Source: JBOGFC01 sp050742155
GTDB taxonomy: Bacteria; Actinomycetota; Acidimicrobiia; Spongiisociales; JALYHC01
Length of the DNA: 15,271 bases
Assembly (NCBI GenBank): GCA_050742155.1
Contig: JBOGFC010000134.1
Location: 1 to 15,271, forward strand
Direction: 5' to 3'
A model generated the notes under the pieces. It had not been told where the DNA came from and did not search any database. It saw only the letters and a program-made list of their open reading frames with translations. A program made the position numbers and the translations under genes. Of this stretch, positions 1 through 6,663 are shown piece by piece (position 1 is the stretch's first letter; each line of letters begins with the position of its first letter).

Positions 1-1
1 C

Positions 2-148
2 GGTCGATTGGTGGACGATCGCACCATGTCGCGCCCAGGCATCGGCCTGGGCCTTCCACTGGCCCGGGCCTTGGCCGAGGCACACGGCGGTTCCCTGGTC
101 TACGCGCCCGGCGAAGGCGCCACGTTCCAGCTCACTCTCCCGGCGTAG
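2..148 (+). CDS. Sensor histidine kinase, C-terminal end (partial)
   Basis: Only the last 48 residues are inside the window; the gene enters from the left. The frame contains SRPGIGLGLPLARALAEAHGGS, split here as SRPGIGLGLPLA then RALAEAHGGS. This is the G2 box and the following helix of the HATPase_c fold that binds ATP in two-component histidine kinases. It is followed by a short glycine-containing strand (GEGATFQLTLP) and a TAG stop, the usual end of such proteins. The kinase would autophosphorylate and pass phosphate to a response regulator, but the sensor and dimerisation parts are not visible, so the signal is unknown. A degenerate inverted copy of this same 3' end lies at 6664-6815. 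It could also be another GHKL ATPase, but the GLGLPLARALAEAHGG pattern is typical of histidine kinases. Confidence 0.85.
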   Translation, partial: GRLVDDRTMSRPGIGLGLPLARALAEAHGGSLVYAPGEGATFQLTLPA

Positions 149-232
149 ATTTACTGGTCCTTCTGCGGGCGAGAACTCGGACGTTTCGCCGACAATCATG
201 ACGATTCGCTTGCTCCGTGAGGTTGGCACCAG
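24..232 (+). repeat. Left copy of a diverged inverted repeat (kinase 3' end plus downstream spacer)
   Basis: Two blocks, about 24-95 (kinase codons) and 159-232 (spacer), match the reverse complement of 6664-6815. The spacer block shares TTCTGCGGGC, then CGCCGACAATCATG, CGATTCGCT and GAGGTTGG. About 65 bases (96-158, the kinase tail and stop) are missing from the other copy. The pair is read as a duplication followed by decay, the intact copy being this one. The 149-290 spacer shows nothing else beyond this block and the end of the epimerase gene. Confidence 0.7.
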
Positions 233-290
233 CGCGACGCGAAAGGAGGAGGACGTAGAGCCGGTCGTAGGCGCGGGCCTCGGGCCCGCC

Positions 291-992
291 CTACTTGGGC
301 CGAACGACCTGGACCAGCTGTCCGGCGCCGAAGAGGCTGGGGACCTCCAAGCCGAGCCGCCCGTAGACGAGGGAGGGCACGGAGATGTCCGCCAGGTAGA
401 GCTCGCCGACCTCCGGCGCCGATCGGAGACCAGTCTTCGGTAGAGCCAGGGTGAGGGTGACGGTGGCTTCGACGCAGGGCGAACCGGGGTGCCCGCTGGT
501 GACGTCGAGACCGCTCGGAGTATCGAGGGCCAGCACCGGGGCTTGCTGATCGTTGGCCCACTCGATGAGCTCCGCCGCTCTTCCCTGCGGGTCTCCCCGC
601 AGGCTGTAGCCGATCAGCGCGTCGATCACCAAGTCGGCCGGGCTGGGATCCTCGGCGATAGGGACTCCCATCCGGCGGAGGACCTCCAGCTGGGCCCGGG
701 CGGCCGGGCTCATCTTCTCGGCCGGCTGGGCGAGCACCACTCGCACCACCACGCCCCGATTGCCGAGGTGCCGAGCTCCCGCCAGCCCGCCACCCCCATT
801 GCCCCCCGATCCGGCCAGCACCACCGCCGAGCGGGGACGGAATCGCCGGAGGCCCAGTTCGGCCAGGCCGCGCCCGGCGTTCTCCATCATCTGGAGCAGC
901 TCGATGCCCACCTCCTCGATCATGACCCGGTCAACCTCCCGCATCTGGCCGGCGGTCAGGGCCGGCACGGCATCCCAGTCGATGGCGGTCAC
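291..992 (-). CDS. NAD(P)H-hydrate epimerase-like protein (YjeF_N domain)
   Basis: 233 residues from a GTG start (990-992) that overlaps the TGA of the upstream DUF3179 gene as GTGA. The fold family epimerises damaged NAD(P)HX so that a dehydratase can repair it. Visible family landmarks are the N-terminal LTAGQMREVDRVMIEEVG, the MENAGR box, a glycine-rich loop GSGGNGGGGLAGARHL, the DALIG box with its Asp, and LDTPSGLDVTSG. It covers only the epimerase domain; the ADP-dependent dehydratase domain often fused in bacteria is absent. Two boxes depart from the E. coli form: GGDG is GGGG and LLGTGL is LIGYSLRG, which I read as a variant subfamily. Longer starts upstream would run inside the DUF3179 gene and are unlikely. 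It is the last gene of the Crp-DUF3179 operon. Substrate identity is inferred from family only. Confidence 0.8.
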   Translation of the reverse strand: MTAIDWDAVPALTAGQMREVDRVMIEEVGIELLQMMENAGRGLAELGLRRFRPRSAVVLAGSGGNGGGGLAGARHLGNRGVVVRVVLAQPAEKMSPAARAQLEVLRRMGVPIAEDPSPADLVIDALIGYSLRGDPQGRAAELIEWANDQQAPVLALDTPSGLDVTSGHPGSPCVEATVTLTLALPKTGLRSAPEVGELYLADISVPSLVYGRLGLEVPSLFGAGQLVQVVRPK

Positions 993-2004
993 TCCCCTTG
1001 CCACACCCGCCCCTCCGGCCAGAAGGTCGGGAAGTCTTCCGGAAAGGTGGTGAAGCCGGGGAGGAGATCGAGCGCTTTCCCCTCGAGGGGACCTTCGAGC
1101 GCCCAGCCGAGCACGGGATCCCACATGGTCCCGGTGGCGACATCGACCAGCCGGCCTTCCTCGACACGGAGATCCACCACCCGTTCGTCCAGCCGGCGGG
1201 AGAAGACCGCCCAGCGATCCTCACCGCTGGGATCGATCACCACTGCGATCTCGAGGCCGGCCACGGGGTCGTTGGCCACGCGCACTCGTCGGAGCTCCGC
1301 GACCGGGTAGGCCACCGCCTCGTCGGCCAGCTCGACCACGATCGCCATCCGGGTCAGGTCGAAGCCCGATCGACCCGCCGGGGAGTCGAGCGCCAGCGTG
1401 CCCGGATGAGAGGCCTGCCAGGACGCCCACGAGGTGAGGGTGGCGGGAAGCAGTTCCAGGCGGTCGCCCTTTCGGGGGCCTGCGATGGCCTCTCCCAAGG
1501 GTTGGCTCCAGACGCTCCCCGAGTCGTGGTCCCACCAGGTCATGGCGTTGCCCCATAAGGCCCCCTGGTTGCCAAACACCACCTCTTCCCCACCGATTTC
1601 CCGGCGATGGACCATCGCCGTGCCGCAGAGTGGTCACCAGGTGACCAGGATGGGTACCCCTGCCAGCCGGTCCAGGACCATCTCCCGTCCGTTCAGGATG
1701 CTGACCGGATAGGCCTTGGCCTGCTCGTCCACGGCTACTCCAATCACCAGCACGTCGGGGCCCCAATCCGCTCGATCGGCCGACACGAACGTCGGCTCGT
1801 AGATGGGGAAGATCGCATCGCGGGGTAGGAGCTGGCGGAATCCTCGTGGCAGCGGCTCCCCGGCCGTGACCGGGGGTCGTAGATCTCTCCCGGGCCGGCG
1901 ATCGTGCCGGGTTCAGCTGTGATCGGACCCCGGCCGTCACTCAAGGTCGCCACGAGGAGCACCAATCCGAGCAGGGCGCCGAGCGGGAAGAGCCAATTCC
2001 TCAT
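989..2004 (-). CDS. DUF3179 selenoprotein with UxxC motif (contains one frameshift)
   Basis: Read from ATG 2002-2004, which overlaps the crp stop as ATGA. The product begins with a membrane anchor or signal (NWLFPLGALLGLVLLVATL). A single-base loss in a C5 run (1872-1876) must be corrected to continue into PRDAIFPIYEPTFVSAD, VLVIGVAVDEQAKAYPVSIL and GVPILVTW. An in-frame TGA (1634-1636) then gives VTW-U-PLCGTAM, followed by VVFGNQGALWGNAMTWWD and a C-terminus LLPGFTTFPEDFPTFWPEG. DUF3179 proteins have VTYCPLC at this point, and the paralog at 7850-9010 has VSYCPLCRS, so the TGA replaces the first motif Cys. Repaired length is 338 residues with Sec at 124. The family's function is unknown; the UxxC pair suggests extracytoplasmic thiol/selenol redox chemistry (inference). 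Calling the gene from ATG 1615 would lose the conserved N-terminal half. A decayed pseudogene is the alternative, but the hairpin and intact reading after both events argue against it. Confidence 0.8.
1602..1620 (-). promoter_or_regulatory. Bacterial SECIS element candidate (DUF3179)
   Basis: Within the coding mRNA, nucleotides +14 to +32 after the UGA form CGGCGAU, loop GGUCC, AUCGCCG: a perfect 7-bp stem with a G-G-U loop at +21 to +25. Known bacterial SECIS hairpins lie inside the reading frame just after the UGA and carry G and U in a small apical loop; the E. coli fdhF loop also contains GGUCU. SelB would bind here. Confidence 0.75.
1634..1636 (-). other. Selenocysteine UGA codon of the DUF3179 gene
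   Basis: The TGA lies between ACC TGG and CCA CTC TGC, giving W-U-P-L-C. Conserved DUF3179 sequence continues in the same frame on both sides. The position aligns with the first Cys of the CPLC motif in the intact paralog (residue 145 there). A stop here would remove about two thirds of the domain. Confidence 0.85.
1872..1876 (-). other. Frameshift site at a C5 run in the DUF3179 gene
   Basis: On the coding strand GAC CCC CGG leads into a wrong frame, which ends at a TGA at 1744. Reading one extra C (GAC CCC CCG GTC) joins the signal/anchor frame to the conserved domain frame without loss. The site is a homopolymer, so an assembly or sequencing indel is the simplest cause. A -1 slip of the CCC-decoding tRNA would give the same product. 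Confidence 0.7.
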
Positions 2005-2684
2005 CGCGCCGCGAACTCCTCGAGGATCGCCCGGTCGGCCAAGCGCACCACCCGATACCCTGTCTTGACCGCCCCTAGGGCCCGCAGTTCCCCGATCGCC
2101 TCGTTGACCGACTGCCGGCTGGCCCCGAGCAGGGCGGCCAGGCTGGCCTGGGAGAGACGGACCTCACCACGATCGTCGGCCTCCTCGAGGAGCAAGGCGG
2201 CGACCTGGCCCTTGACTGTCTTATGCATCAGGTGCACCACGTGGCGCTGGGTCTCCTTGAGCTGGTTGAGGGCCGCCACCAGCCACCGCAGACACACAGC
2301 CGGATGGCGAGCCAGCTCGGGGAGCAGCTGGTCGCGCTGGAGCTCGAAGGCCACCACCCGGTCGACGGCCTTGGCCGACATGATGTACGGCTCTCCGCAG
2401 AACATGGCGACGTCTCCGATCACCGAGCCGGGGCCGACCCGGGCCACCACGTGGCGACGCAGACCCTTGCCCCTCGACAACTCCACCTCCCCCTGGCGGA
2501 TCACGAAGGCGGCTAGGGCCGGGGTGCCCTCGTGGAACAGGTGAGTTCCGGGGTGCCGCTCCACGACGCGGGCCACGCTCTGGATGGCCTGGAGGTCCTC
2601 GGTCGTGAGGGGCAGGTAGTCGGCCCGGCCGAAGCTGCGGGCCAGCCAGGCCAGGTGCTGGTTGCCCGCCACGTCAATGGTCAT
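2001..2684 (-). CDS. Crp/Fnr-family transcriptional regulator
   Basis: 227 residues, the normal length for the family. An N-terminal cyclic-nucleotide-binding-type beta barrel spans roughly residues 25-135 (FHEGTPALAAFVIRQGEVEL, then GPGSVIGDVAMFCGEPYI). A long dimer helix follows (RWLVAALNQLKETQRHVVHLM), then a winged helix with LSQASLAALLGASRQSVNEA as recognition region near residues 180-200. The phosphate-binding cassette lacks the Arg-Ser of cAMP-binding Crp (MSAKA instead), and there is no N-terminal Cys cluster as in Fnr, so the ligand is unknown. It is first in an operon with the DUF3179 selenoprotein and the YjeF_N protein, with an ATGA overlap to the former. It may control that operon and the divergent membrane genes from the 157-base spacer (inference). 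Confidence 0.92.
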   Translation of the reverse strand: MTIDVAGNQHLAWLARSFGRADYLPLTTEDLQAIQSVARVVERHPGTHLFHEGTPALAAFVIRQGEVELSRGKGLRRHVVARVGPGSVIGDVAMFCGEPYIMSAKAVDRVVAFELQRDQLLPELARHPAVCLRWLVAALNQLKETQRHVVHLMHKTVKGQVAALLLEEADDRGEVRLSQASLAALLGASRQSVNEAIGELRALGAVKTGYRVVRLADRAILEEFAAR

Positions 2685-2841
2685 CCGGTATCCATCTCTC
2701 CCACATCAACCCCGGCCGAGGGCCGGTCCTTCCTGCCCAGTCGCCCATCTCCGAGTGCATCAGTCGGGTTTCCGACAATCCCGCCGAGTTGGCTGCTCCC
2801 CGATGGTTGTCAGGAGCACGATGACAAGGAGGTAAGGAACT

Positions 2842-3285
2842 GTGTTGTTGAGAGCGATCCTGGCGGCCGTGCTGGGGACCGTGGCCATGACCATGTCGAG
2901 CACCACCGAGATGCAGTGGCGGGAGCGATCGGCCAGCAGCGTGCCGGCCCGGGCGGCGCTCAAGGTCCTCAGTCCGGTCTGGAAGCCGGACCTCAAGGAG
3001 CGAGGGATGCAGATCCTGGGCAACTGGACCCACTGGCTCTACGGCACCTGGTGGGGTGTGGTGTTCTGGCTCCTCATCGATGTGGCCGGGCTCAGCCTGG
3101 CCGCCACCGCCGTGTCCTTCTTCTTGATCGTGTGGCTGTGGGAGCAGATCCAGTTGCCGTTGCTCGGGCTCACGCCTCCCTCCTGGAAGTGGGGCTCCAA
3201 GGAGAACCTGATCGACGCCTGGCACCACGTGGTCTACGTGGCGGGGACCGTGGTCGGTTGGGTGCTGATCGGACTGACCGGATAG
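2842..3285 (+). CDS. Small membrane protein of unknown function (147 aa)
   Basis: Starts at GTG 2842 behind an AAGGAGG ribosome site (2826-2832, spacer 9). The protein has an N-terminal hydrophobic stretch (LLRAILAAVLGTVAMTM), a basic/polar section around residues 25-60, a long hydrophobic block (residues about 65-108, likely two helices, rich in Trp), and a last helix (VVYVAGTVVGWVLIGL). I do not recognise the family. A diverged copy of its final 18 codons lies alone at 14016-14072. That implies the gene, or a relative, was once present there. It is divergent from the crp gene and followed closely by another small membrane protein, so the two may be co-transcribed. Conserved features that would reveal activity, such as metal or catalytic clusters, are not evident. 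Confidence 0.75.
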   Translation: MLLRAILAAVLGTVAMTMSSTTEMQWRERSASSVPARAALKVLSPVWKPDLKERGMQILGNWTHWLYGTWWGVVFWLLIDVAGLSLAATAVSFFLIVWLWEQIQLPLLGLTPPSWKWGSKENLIDAWHHVVYVAGTVVGWVLIGLTG

Positions 3286-3324
3286 ACAAACGGAACAAGC
3301 TCGCTGCAAGGCCGGTTGCCTGAC

Positions 3325-3519
3325 ATGTGGAGCCCAGAAGCGCTGATGGAGCTCCTGCTCCCTCGTACCGACGCCGGGGTGGTCGCCCAGCTGGTGGCCT
3401 TCGGGACCGGAGCGACTCTGATCCTCTGGCTGATTCGGCGCCGTCGTGACCTCGTGATCTTCGTGTCCGGGGTGACCCTGTTCGCTCTGGCGCTGATGGG
3501 CTTACGAGCGCTGCATTGA
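3325..3519 (+). CDS. Very small membrane protein (about 64 aa)
   Basis: The reading frame encodes two hydrophobic segments (VVAQLVAFGTGATLILWLI and LVIFVSGVTLFALALMGL) separated by a basic loop RRRRD, typical of a small two-helix integral membrane protein. ATG 3325 is chosen; a TTG at 3316 in the same frame is possible, and neither has a convincing ribosome site (AAGG at 3308-3311 only). It sits 40 bases after the 147-aa membrane gene in the same direction. No family is recognised. The convergent gene on the other strand ends five bases after its stop. Confidence 0.5.
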   Translation: MWSPEALMELLLPRTDAGVVAQLVAFGTGATLILWLIRRRRDLVIFVSGVTLFALALMGLRALH

Positions 3520-3524
3520 TCCGA

Positions 3525-4160
3525 CTAGGGGCCCCGCACGGGCGTTCGGGCCGGGTGGCGGGCGCCGGCCACCAGCACGGCCGCCGCCACCAGCGCCGCG
3601 CCGATGTCGTAGGGAAGGACGTAGCGCCACAGGGCCGGCCCGGAGACGACCCAGCCTCCCTGCGGCGCGAAGCCCACCACCGCCAGGTAGCGCCAGATCG
3701 CCCATACGCACACCACTCCCAGCACGGTACCTCCCAGCAGCGCCGCCGGCCGGCCGAGCATCCGGCGCAGTCCGACGATGAGCGCTGCCCCCGCCCAGGC
3801 GATGTCGAGCGAGGAGAGGAGCTGCAGAAACTGCAGAGAGGGGGCCAGGCGGAGTGCTGCCGAGGAGGCCAGCGTGACCAGCGCCACCACCCCGGTGACC
3901 AGCGCCACGACCGAGGCGCCGGCCGCCACTCTCTTCCCGATGGCGGGCCATGGAGAACCCTCGAACCATCCCTCCTCGTCTGCCAGCGGGGCCAGATCGA
4001 AAGCCATCGCCAGTCCGAAGACCACGAGGGCTGAGAGATGGACGGTCGCCAACAGCAGGAAGGCATCGCTCCGGGAAGCGGAGAGCAGCACAAGCGAGGC
4101 CAGCAGCCCCGCCCCCAGCCAGGGAAGGGCCCGCAGCACGGCACGCTCTACAGGAGCCAC
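3525..4160 (-). CDS. Multi-pass membrane protein, possible copper-resistance (CopD)-like protein
   Basis: 211 residues from a GTG start (4158-4160). The sequence shows about six hydrophobic helices: LPWLGAGLLASLVLLSA, LLLATVHLSALVVFGLAMAF, VVALVTGVVALVTLASSAAL, an amphipathic region near SLQFLQLLSSLDIAWAGAAL, LLGGTVLGVVCVWAIWRYL and IGAALVAAAVLVAGA. Pro/Gly-rich loops join them. A His sits in the second helix and a conserved-looking LPYDIGAAL near the end. The helix layout loosely resembles small CopD or DUF2269-type membrane proteins, but no diagnostic motif is present, so that is only a suggestion. It is divergent from the acyltransferase, leaving a 54-base spacer for both promoters. Confidence 0.65.
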   Translation of the reverse strand: MAPVERAVLRALPWLGAGLLASLVLLSASRSDAFLLLATVHLSALVVFGLAMAFDLAPLADEEGWFEGSPWPAIGKRVAAGASVVALVTGVVALVTLASSAALRLAPSLQFLQLLSSLDIAWAGAALIVGLRRMLGRPAALLGGTVLGVVCVWAIWRYLAVVGFAPQGGWVVSGPALWRYVLPYDIGAALVAAAVLVAGARHPARTPVRGP

Positions 4161-4214
4161 GACCGCACGCTACCGGCGGCCCCTCTCTACCTGCTCCCCG
4201 GCGGCCGCATCGGC

Positions 4215-5141
4215 GTGACCACCCGCAGGTTGTGGCTTCGCTCGCTCTGGGGAGCGGCCTGGCTCCTGGTTGGGACGGGCTGGCTCATGCGAGCCACCGC
4301 CCGCCTAGGGGGTCTGGGGGCTCATGGCAGCCTCGAGCCGACCGAAGGCGACACAGCCTCCATCGCTGCCGGACCCCCCCAGAGGAAAGGGGGTGAGGCG
4401 CTCCCCAAGAGGAAGGGAGCCAGGCGGCTCGTCCACCGGCTGGAGCGGTGGTGGGCACGCCGGGTGGTGCGCTTCCTCAGGATCGGCCTCGAAATCGAAG
4501 GCCTCCAGCACGTCGATCGGAAGGCCAGCTACGTCGTGGTATCCCTCCACGAAGGTTTCGCCGACGCCCTGGCGCTCCTTCACCTCCCCCTCGACCTGGT
4601 CTTCGTGGCCCGCGATGAGCTCTTCGAATGGCCCCTGCTCGGAGGCTACCTCCGCGACAGCAATCAGGTGATTATCTCCACTCCCGATTCCCGTCGCGGT
4701 TACCGGGAGATGCTCAGGCGAGGGCGAGAGGTTTCGGCGGCCGGGGAGAGCCTGGTTGTGTTCGCCCAGGGATCGATCCTCGGCATCGAGGTCGCTTTGC
4801 AGCCGGGCGCACTGCGGCTGGCCCGGAGTCTGGGATTGCCGGTCCTGCCGGTGGTGCTGACGGGGAGCCACCGGGTGTGGGAGTACCCGTATACGGCCCG
4901 CCTTCGCTACGGGTGCCGGATGAGCATGCAAGTGCTACCGCCCGTGATAGCTGAAGACCTCGAGGCCGGCGAGCTCCAGGACCGTATGAAGGCGCAGGCC
5001 CTCGACGGGCGGATGGCGCCCCCCCGGCGCTTCGATCCCGACCTGGACGGGTACTGGGACGGCTACCCCTACCAGATCGACCCTGCTTTCCCCGATCTCT
5101 TCGAGCGGGTCGCCCGGCATCGAGGCGCGGTCGAGCCGTGA
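4215..5141 (+). CDS. PlsC-like lysophospholipid/glycerophosphate acyltransferase-family protein
   Basis: 308 residues from GTG 4215; earlier in-frame starts would overlap the divergent gene. The N-terminal hydrophobic helix (LWLRSLWGAAWLLVGTGWLM) suggests membrane attachment. After a basic linker the acyltransferase block appears: SLHEGFADAL supplies the HX4D catalytic motif, and VVFAQGSILGIEVALQPGAL occupies the place of the second motif, usually FPEGTR. Then comes LGLPVLPVVLTGSHRVW, resembling the hydrophobic strand that follows it. The Pro-Glu of motif II is replaced by Ala-Gln, so acceptor handling may differ or activity be reduced. The family transfers acyl chains from acyl-CoA or acyl-ACP to lipids at the inner face of the membrane. 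The stop overlaps the next start (GTGA), so it is probably translated together with the flavin disulfide oxidoreductase downstream. Confidence 0.75.
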   Translation: MTTRRLWLRSLWGAAWLLVGTGWLMRATARLGGLGAHGSLEPTEGDTASIAAGPPQRKGGEALPKRKGARRLVHRLERWWARRVVRFLRIGLEIEGLQHVDRKASYVVVSLHEGFADALALLHLPLDLVFVARDELFEWPLLGGYLRDSNQVIISTPDSRRGYREMLRRGREVSAAGESLVVFAQGSILGIEVALQPGALRLARSLGLPVLPVVLTGSHRVWEYPYTARLRYGCRMSMQVLPPVIAEDLEAGELQDRMKAQALDGRMAPPRRFDPDLDGYWDGYPYQIDPAFPDLFERVARHRGAVEP

Positions 5142-6547
5142 GGGGGCAATACGACCTGGTGGTGATCGGGGCCGGCTCGGGGGGCCTGACGGCGGCCATC
5201 TTCGCCGCTCGCCTGGGAGCGCGGGTGTCGCTGGTTGAACGGGGACGGGTGGGCGGGGATTGCACATGGACCGGCTGTGTCCCATCCAAGGCCTTGCGGC
5301 GGGCGGCCCGGGCCGCCCATGAGGTGCACTCCTCCGGCACCTACGGGGTGAGCGCCTCGGCCCCGTCGGTCGACATGGCCCAGGTCCGGCAGTTCATCCA
5401 AGGAGCCGTCGAACAAGTTTACCGCCGGGAGTCTCCCGCGGAGCTCACCGGAGAAGGCATCGAGCTGATCCAGGGACCGGGCCGATTCCTCGACCCGCAT
5501 ACGCTCCTCGTCGACGGGCAGAAGGTCCCGGGTCGGCACTTCATCATCGCCACCGGCGCCAAGCCGGCCATCCCCCACATCCCCGGATTGGAACAGGTTC
5601 CCTTCCTCACCCATCAGACCATCTTCGAAAACGAGCTCCTGTGGGATCGCCTCATCGTGCTGGGCGCGGGGCCGACCGGAGCCGAGCTCGCACAGGCATA
5701 CCAGCGCCTCGGGGCGCAGGTCACCCTGGTCGACCTGCAGCTCCTGGCGGAGGAGGAGCCTGAGGTGCGGACCCTCATGCAAAGGGTCCTGGAGCGGGAG
5801 GGCATACGGTTCGTCTCCGGCCTGGCGGAAAGGGTGCGTCGTGAGGAAGAGGAGCTGGTGGTGGAGGTGGCCGGAACCGAGATCAGGGGGGAGGCGCTAC
5901 TGGTGGCCACCGGACGGGTTCCCGACCTGGAGGCACTCGACCTGCCGGCCGCCGGAGTGGAGCACTCCGCCGATGGCATCGCCGTGGACGACTCCCTGAG
6001 AACCACCGCCCGGCACATCTACGCGGTGGGTGATTGCCTGGGAGGGCCCCAGTTCACTCACCTGGCCGCCTGGCAAGGATTCGTGGCGGCACGCAACGCC
6101 CTGCTCCCCGGGCGCAGCCTCCGGGGCACGCAGAGCCTGGTCCCCCGGACCACCTTCACCGATCCCGAGGTGGCCCGGGTCGGCCTGACCGAAGAAGAAG
6201 CCCGCGCCCGCCACGGTAACCGGGTGCACGTGGACCGCTTCGAGCTCGGTCGAGTAGATCGAGCGGTCTGTGAGAACGACCGGAGTGGGTTCATCAAGCT
6301 CGTCCACGGGAGGCTCGGCAGGCTGCTGGGCGCAACCGTGGTCGCCGACCGGGCCGGGGAGGTCATCACCGAGGTGACACTGGCGATGGACAACGGTCTC
6401 CGACTCCACCGGTTGGCCAGCACGATCCACGCATATCCGACCTACTCGATGGGAGTGTTGGAGCTGGCCGCCCACGCTTCCAGCCGACGCCTGCTGTCGG
6501 GATTGAGCGGGAGGGTGATCCGCGGGGTCTCTCGCCTGGTGCGGTGA
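5138..6547 (+). CDS. FAD-dependent pyridine nucleotide-disulfide oxidoreductase (mercuric-reductase-like)
   Basis: 469 residues, the usual length of the lipoamide dehydrogenase/glutathione reductase/MerA group. Landmarks: FAD-binding GAGSGG at residues 11-16, the redox-active disulfide GGDCTWTGCVPSK (Cys42 and Cys47, four residues apart), IATGAKP near 137-143, NAD(P)-binding GAGPTGAE at 176-183, an ATGRVPD box and the second FAD motif AVGDC. The dimerisation domain ends in HAYPTYS at 431-437. Lipoamide dehydrogenases have HAHPT followed by Glu; here the catalytic His is Tyr and the Glu is missing, so it is not a normal lipoamide dehydrogenase. The CTWTGC form is found in mercuric-reductase-like proteins. 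There is no N-terminal mercury-binding domain and no C-terminal Cys pair, so true mercury reduction is doubtful. Substrate unknown. Confidence 0.85.
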   Translation: MRGQYDLVVIGAGSGGLTAAIFAARLGARVSLVERGRVGGDCTWTGCVPSKALRRAARAAHEVHSSGTYGVSASAPSVDMAQVRQFIQGAVEQVYRRESPAELTGEGIELIQGPGRFLDPHTLLVDGQKVPGRHFIIATGAKPAIPHIPGLEQVPFLTHQTIFENELLWDRLIVLGAGPTGAELAQAYQRLGAQVTLVDLQLLAEEEPEVRTLMQRVLEREGIRFVSGLAERVRREEEELVVEVAGTEIRGEALLVATGRVPDLEALDLPAAGVEHSADGIAVDDSLRTTARHIYAVGDCLGGPQFTHLAAWQGFVAARNALLPGRSLRGTQSLVPRTTFTDPEVARVGLTEEEARARHGNRVHVDRFELGRVDRAVCENDRSGFIKLVHGRLGRLLGATVVADRAGEVITEVTLAMDNGLRLHRLASTIHAYPTYSMGVLELAAHASSRRLLSGLSGRVIRGVSRLVR

Positions 6548-6553
6548 CTGCCC

Positions 6554-6612
6554 GGGTCAGCGGGCTCGGCGCTCTCCGAAGCCGGGCCTGGCCGGCCGGG
6601 GCTCCCTGACCC
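6554..6612. repeat. 59-bp repeat, copy 1 (closed by GGGTCAG/CTGACCC)
   Basis: Six bases after the oxidoreductase stop. The 59 bases align without gaps to 14088-14146 with 49 identities. The ends pair as a 7-bp stem and the GC-rich inside can form smaller hairpins. On the minus strand the same bases read VREPRPARPGFGERRAR-stop, matching VREPQPARPRFGERRVG-stop of copy 2. Five of the nine differences inside these codons are silent, which favours a decayed coding 3' end over a pure RNA element. Confidence 0.7.
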
Positions 6613-6663
6613 TGGCGTGGTGTGGGTCGCTTCGCCATCGGGTGGTTTGTCCCATGAAGTTCT

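Noticed and set aside
489..1310. Plus-strand frame opposite the epimerase and DUF3179 genes
   Set aside because: Shadow of the two minus-strand genes; low-complexity Arg/Ser/Pro composition.
989..1615. Gene starting at ATG 1615 as a complete DUF3179 protein
   Set aside because: It would begin just after the UxxC motif and miss the conserved first half, which is present upstream in frame through the TGA.
2685..2841. Crp-type operator in the divergent spacer
   Set aside because: Only a weak CGGG/CCCG dyad around 2768-2786 is visible; it is not distinct enough from GC-rich background.
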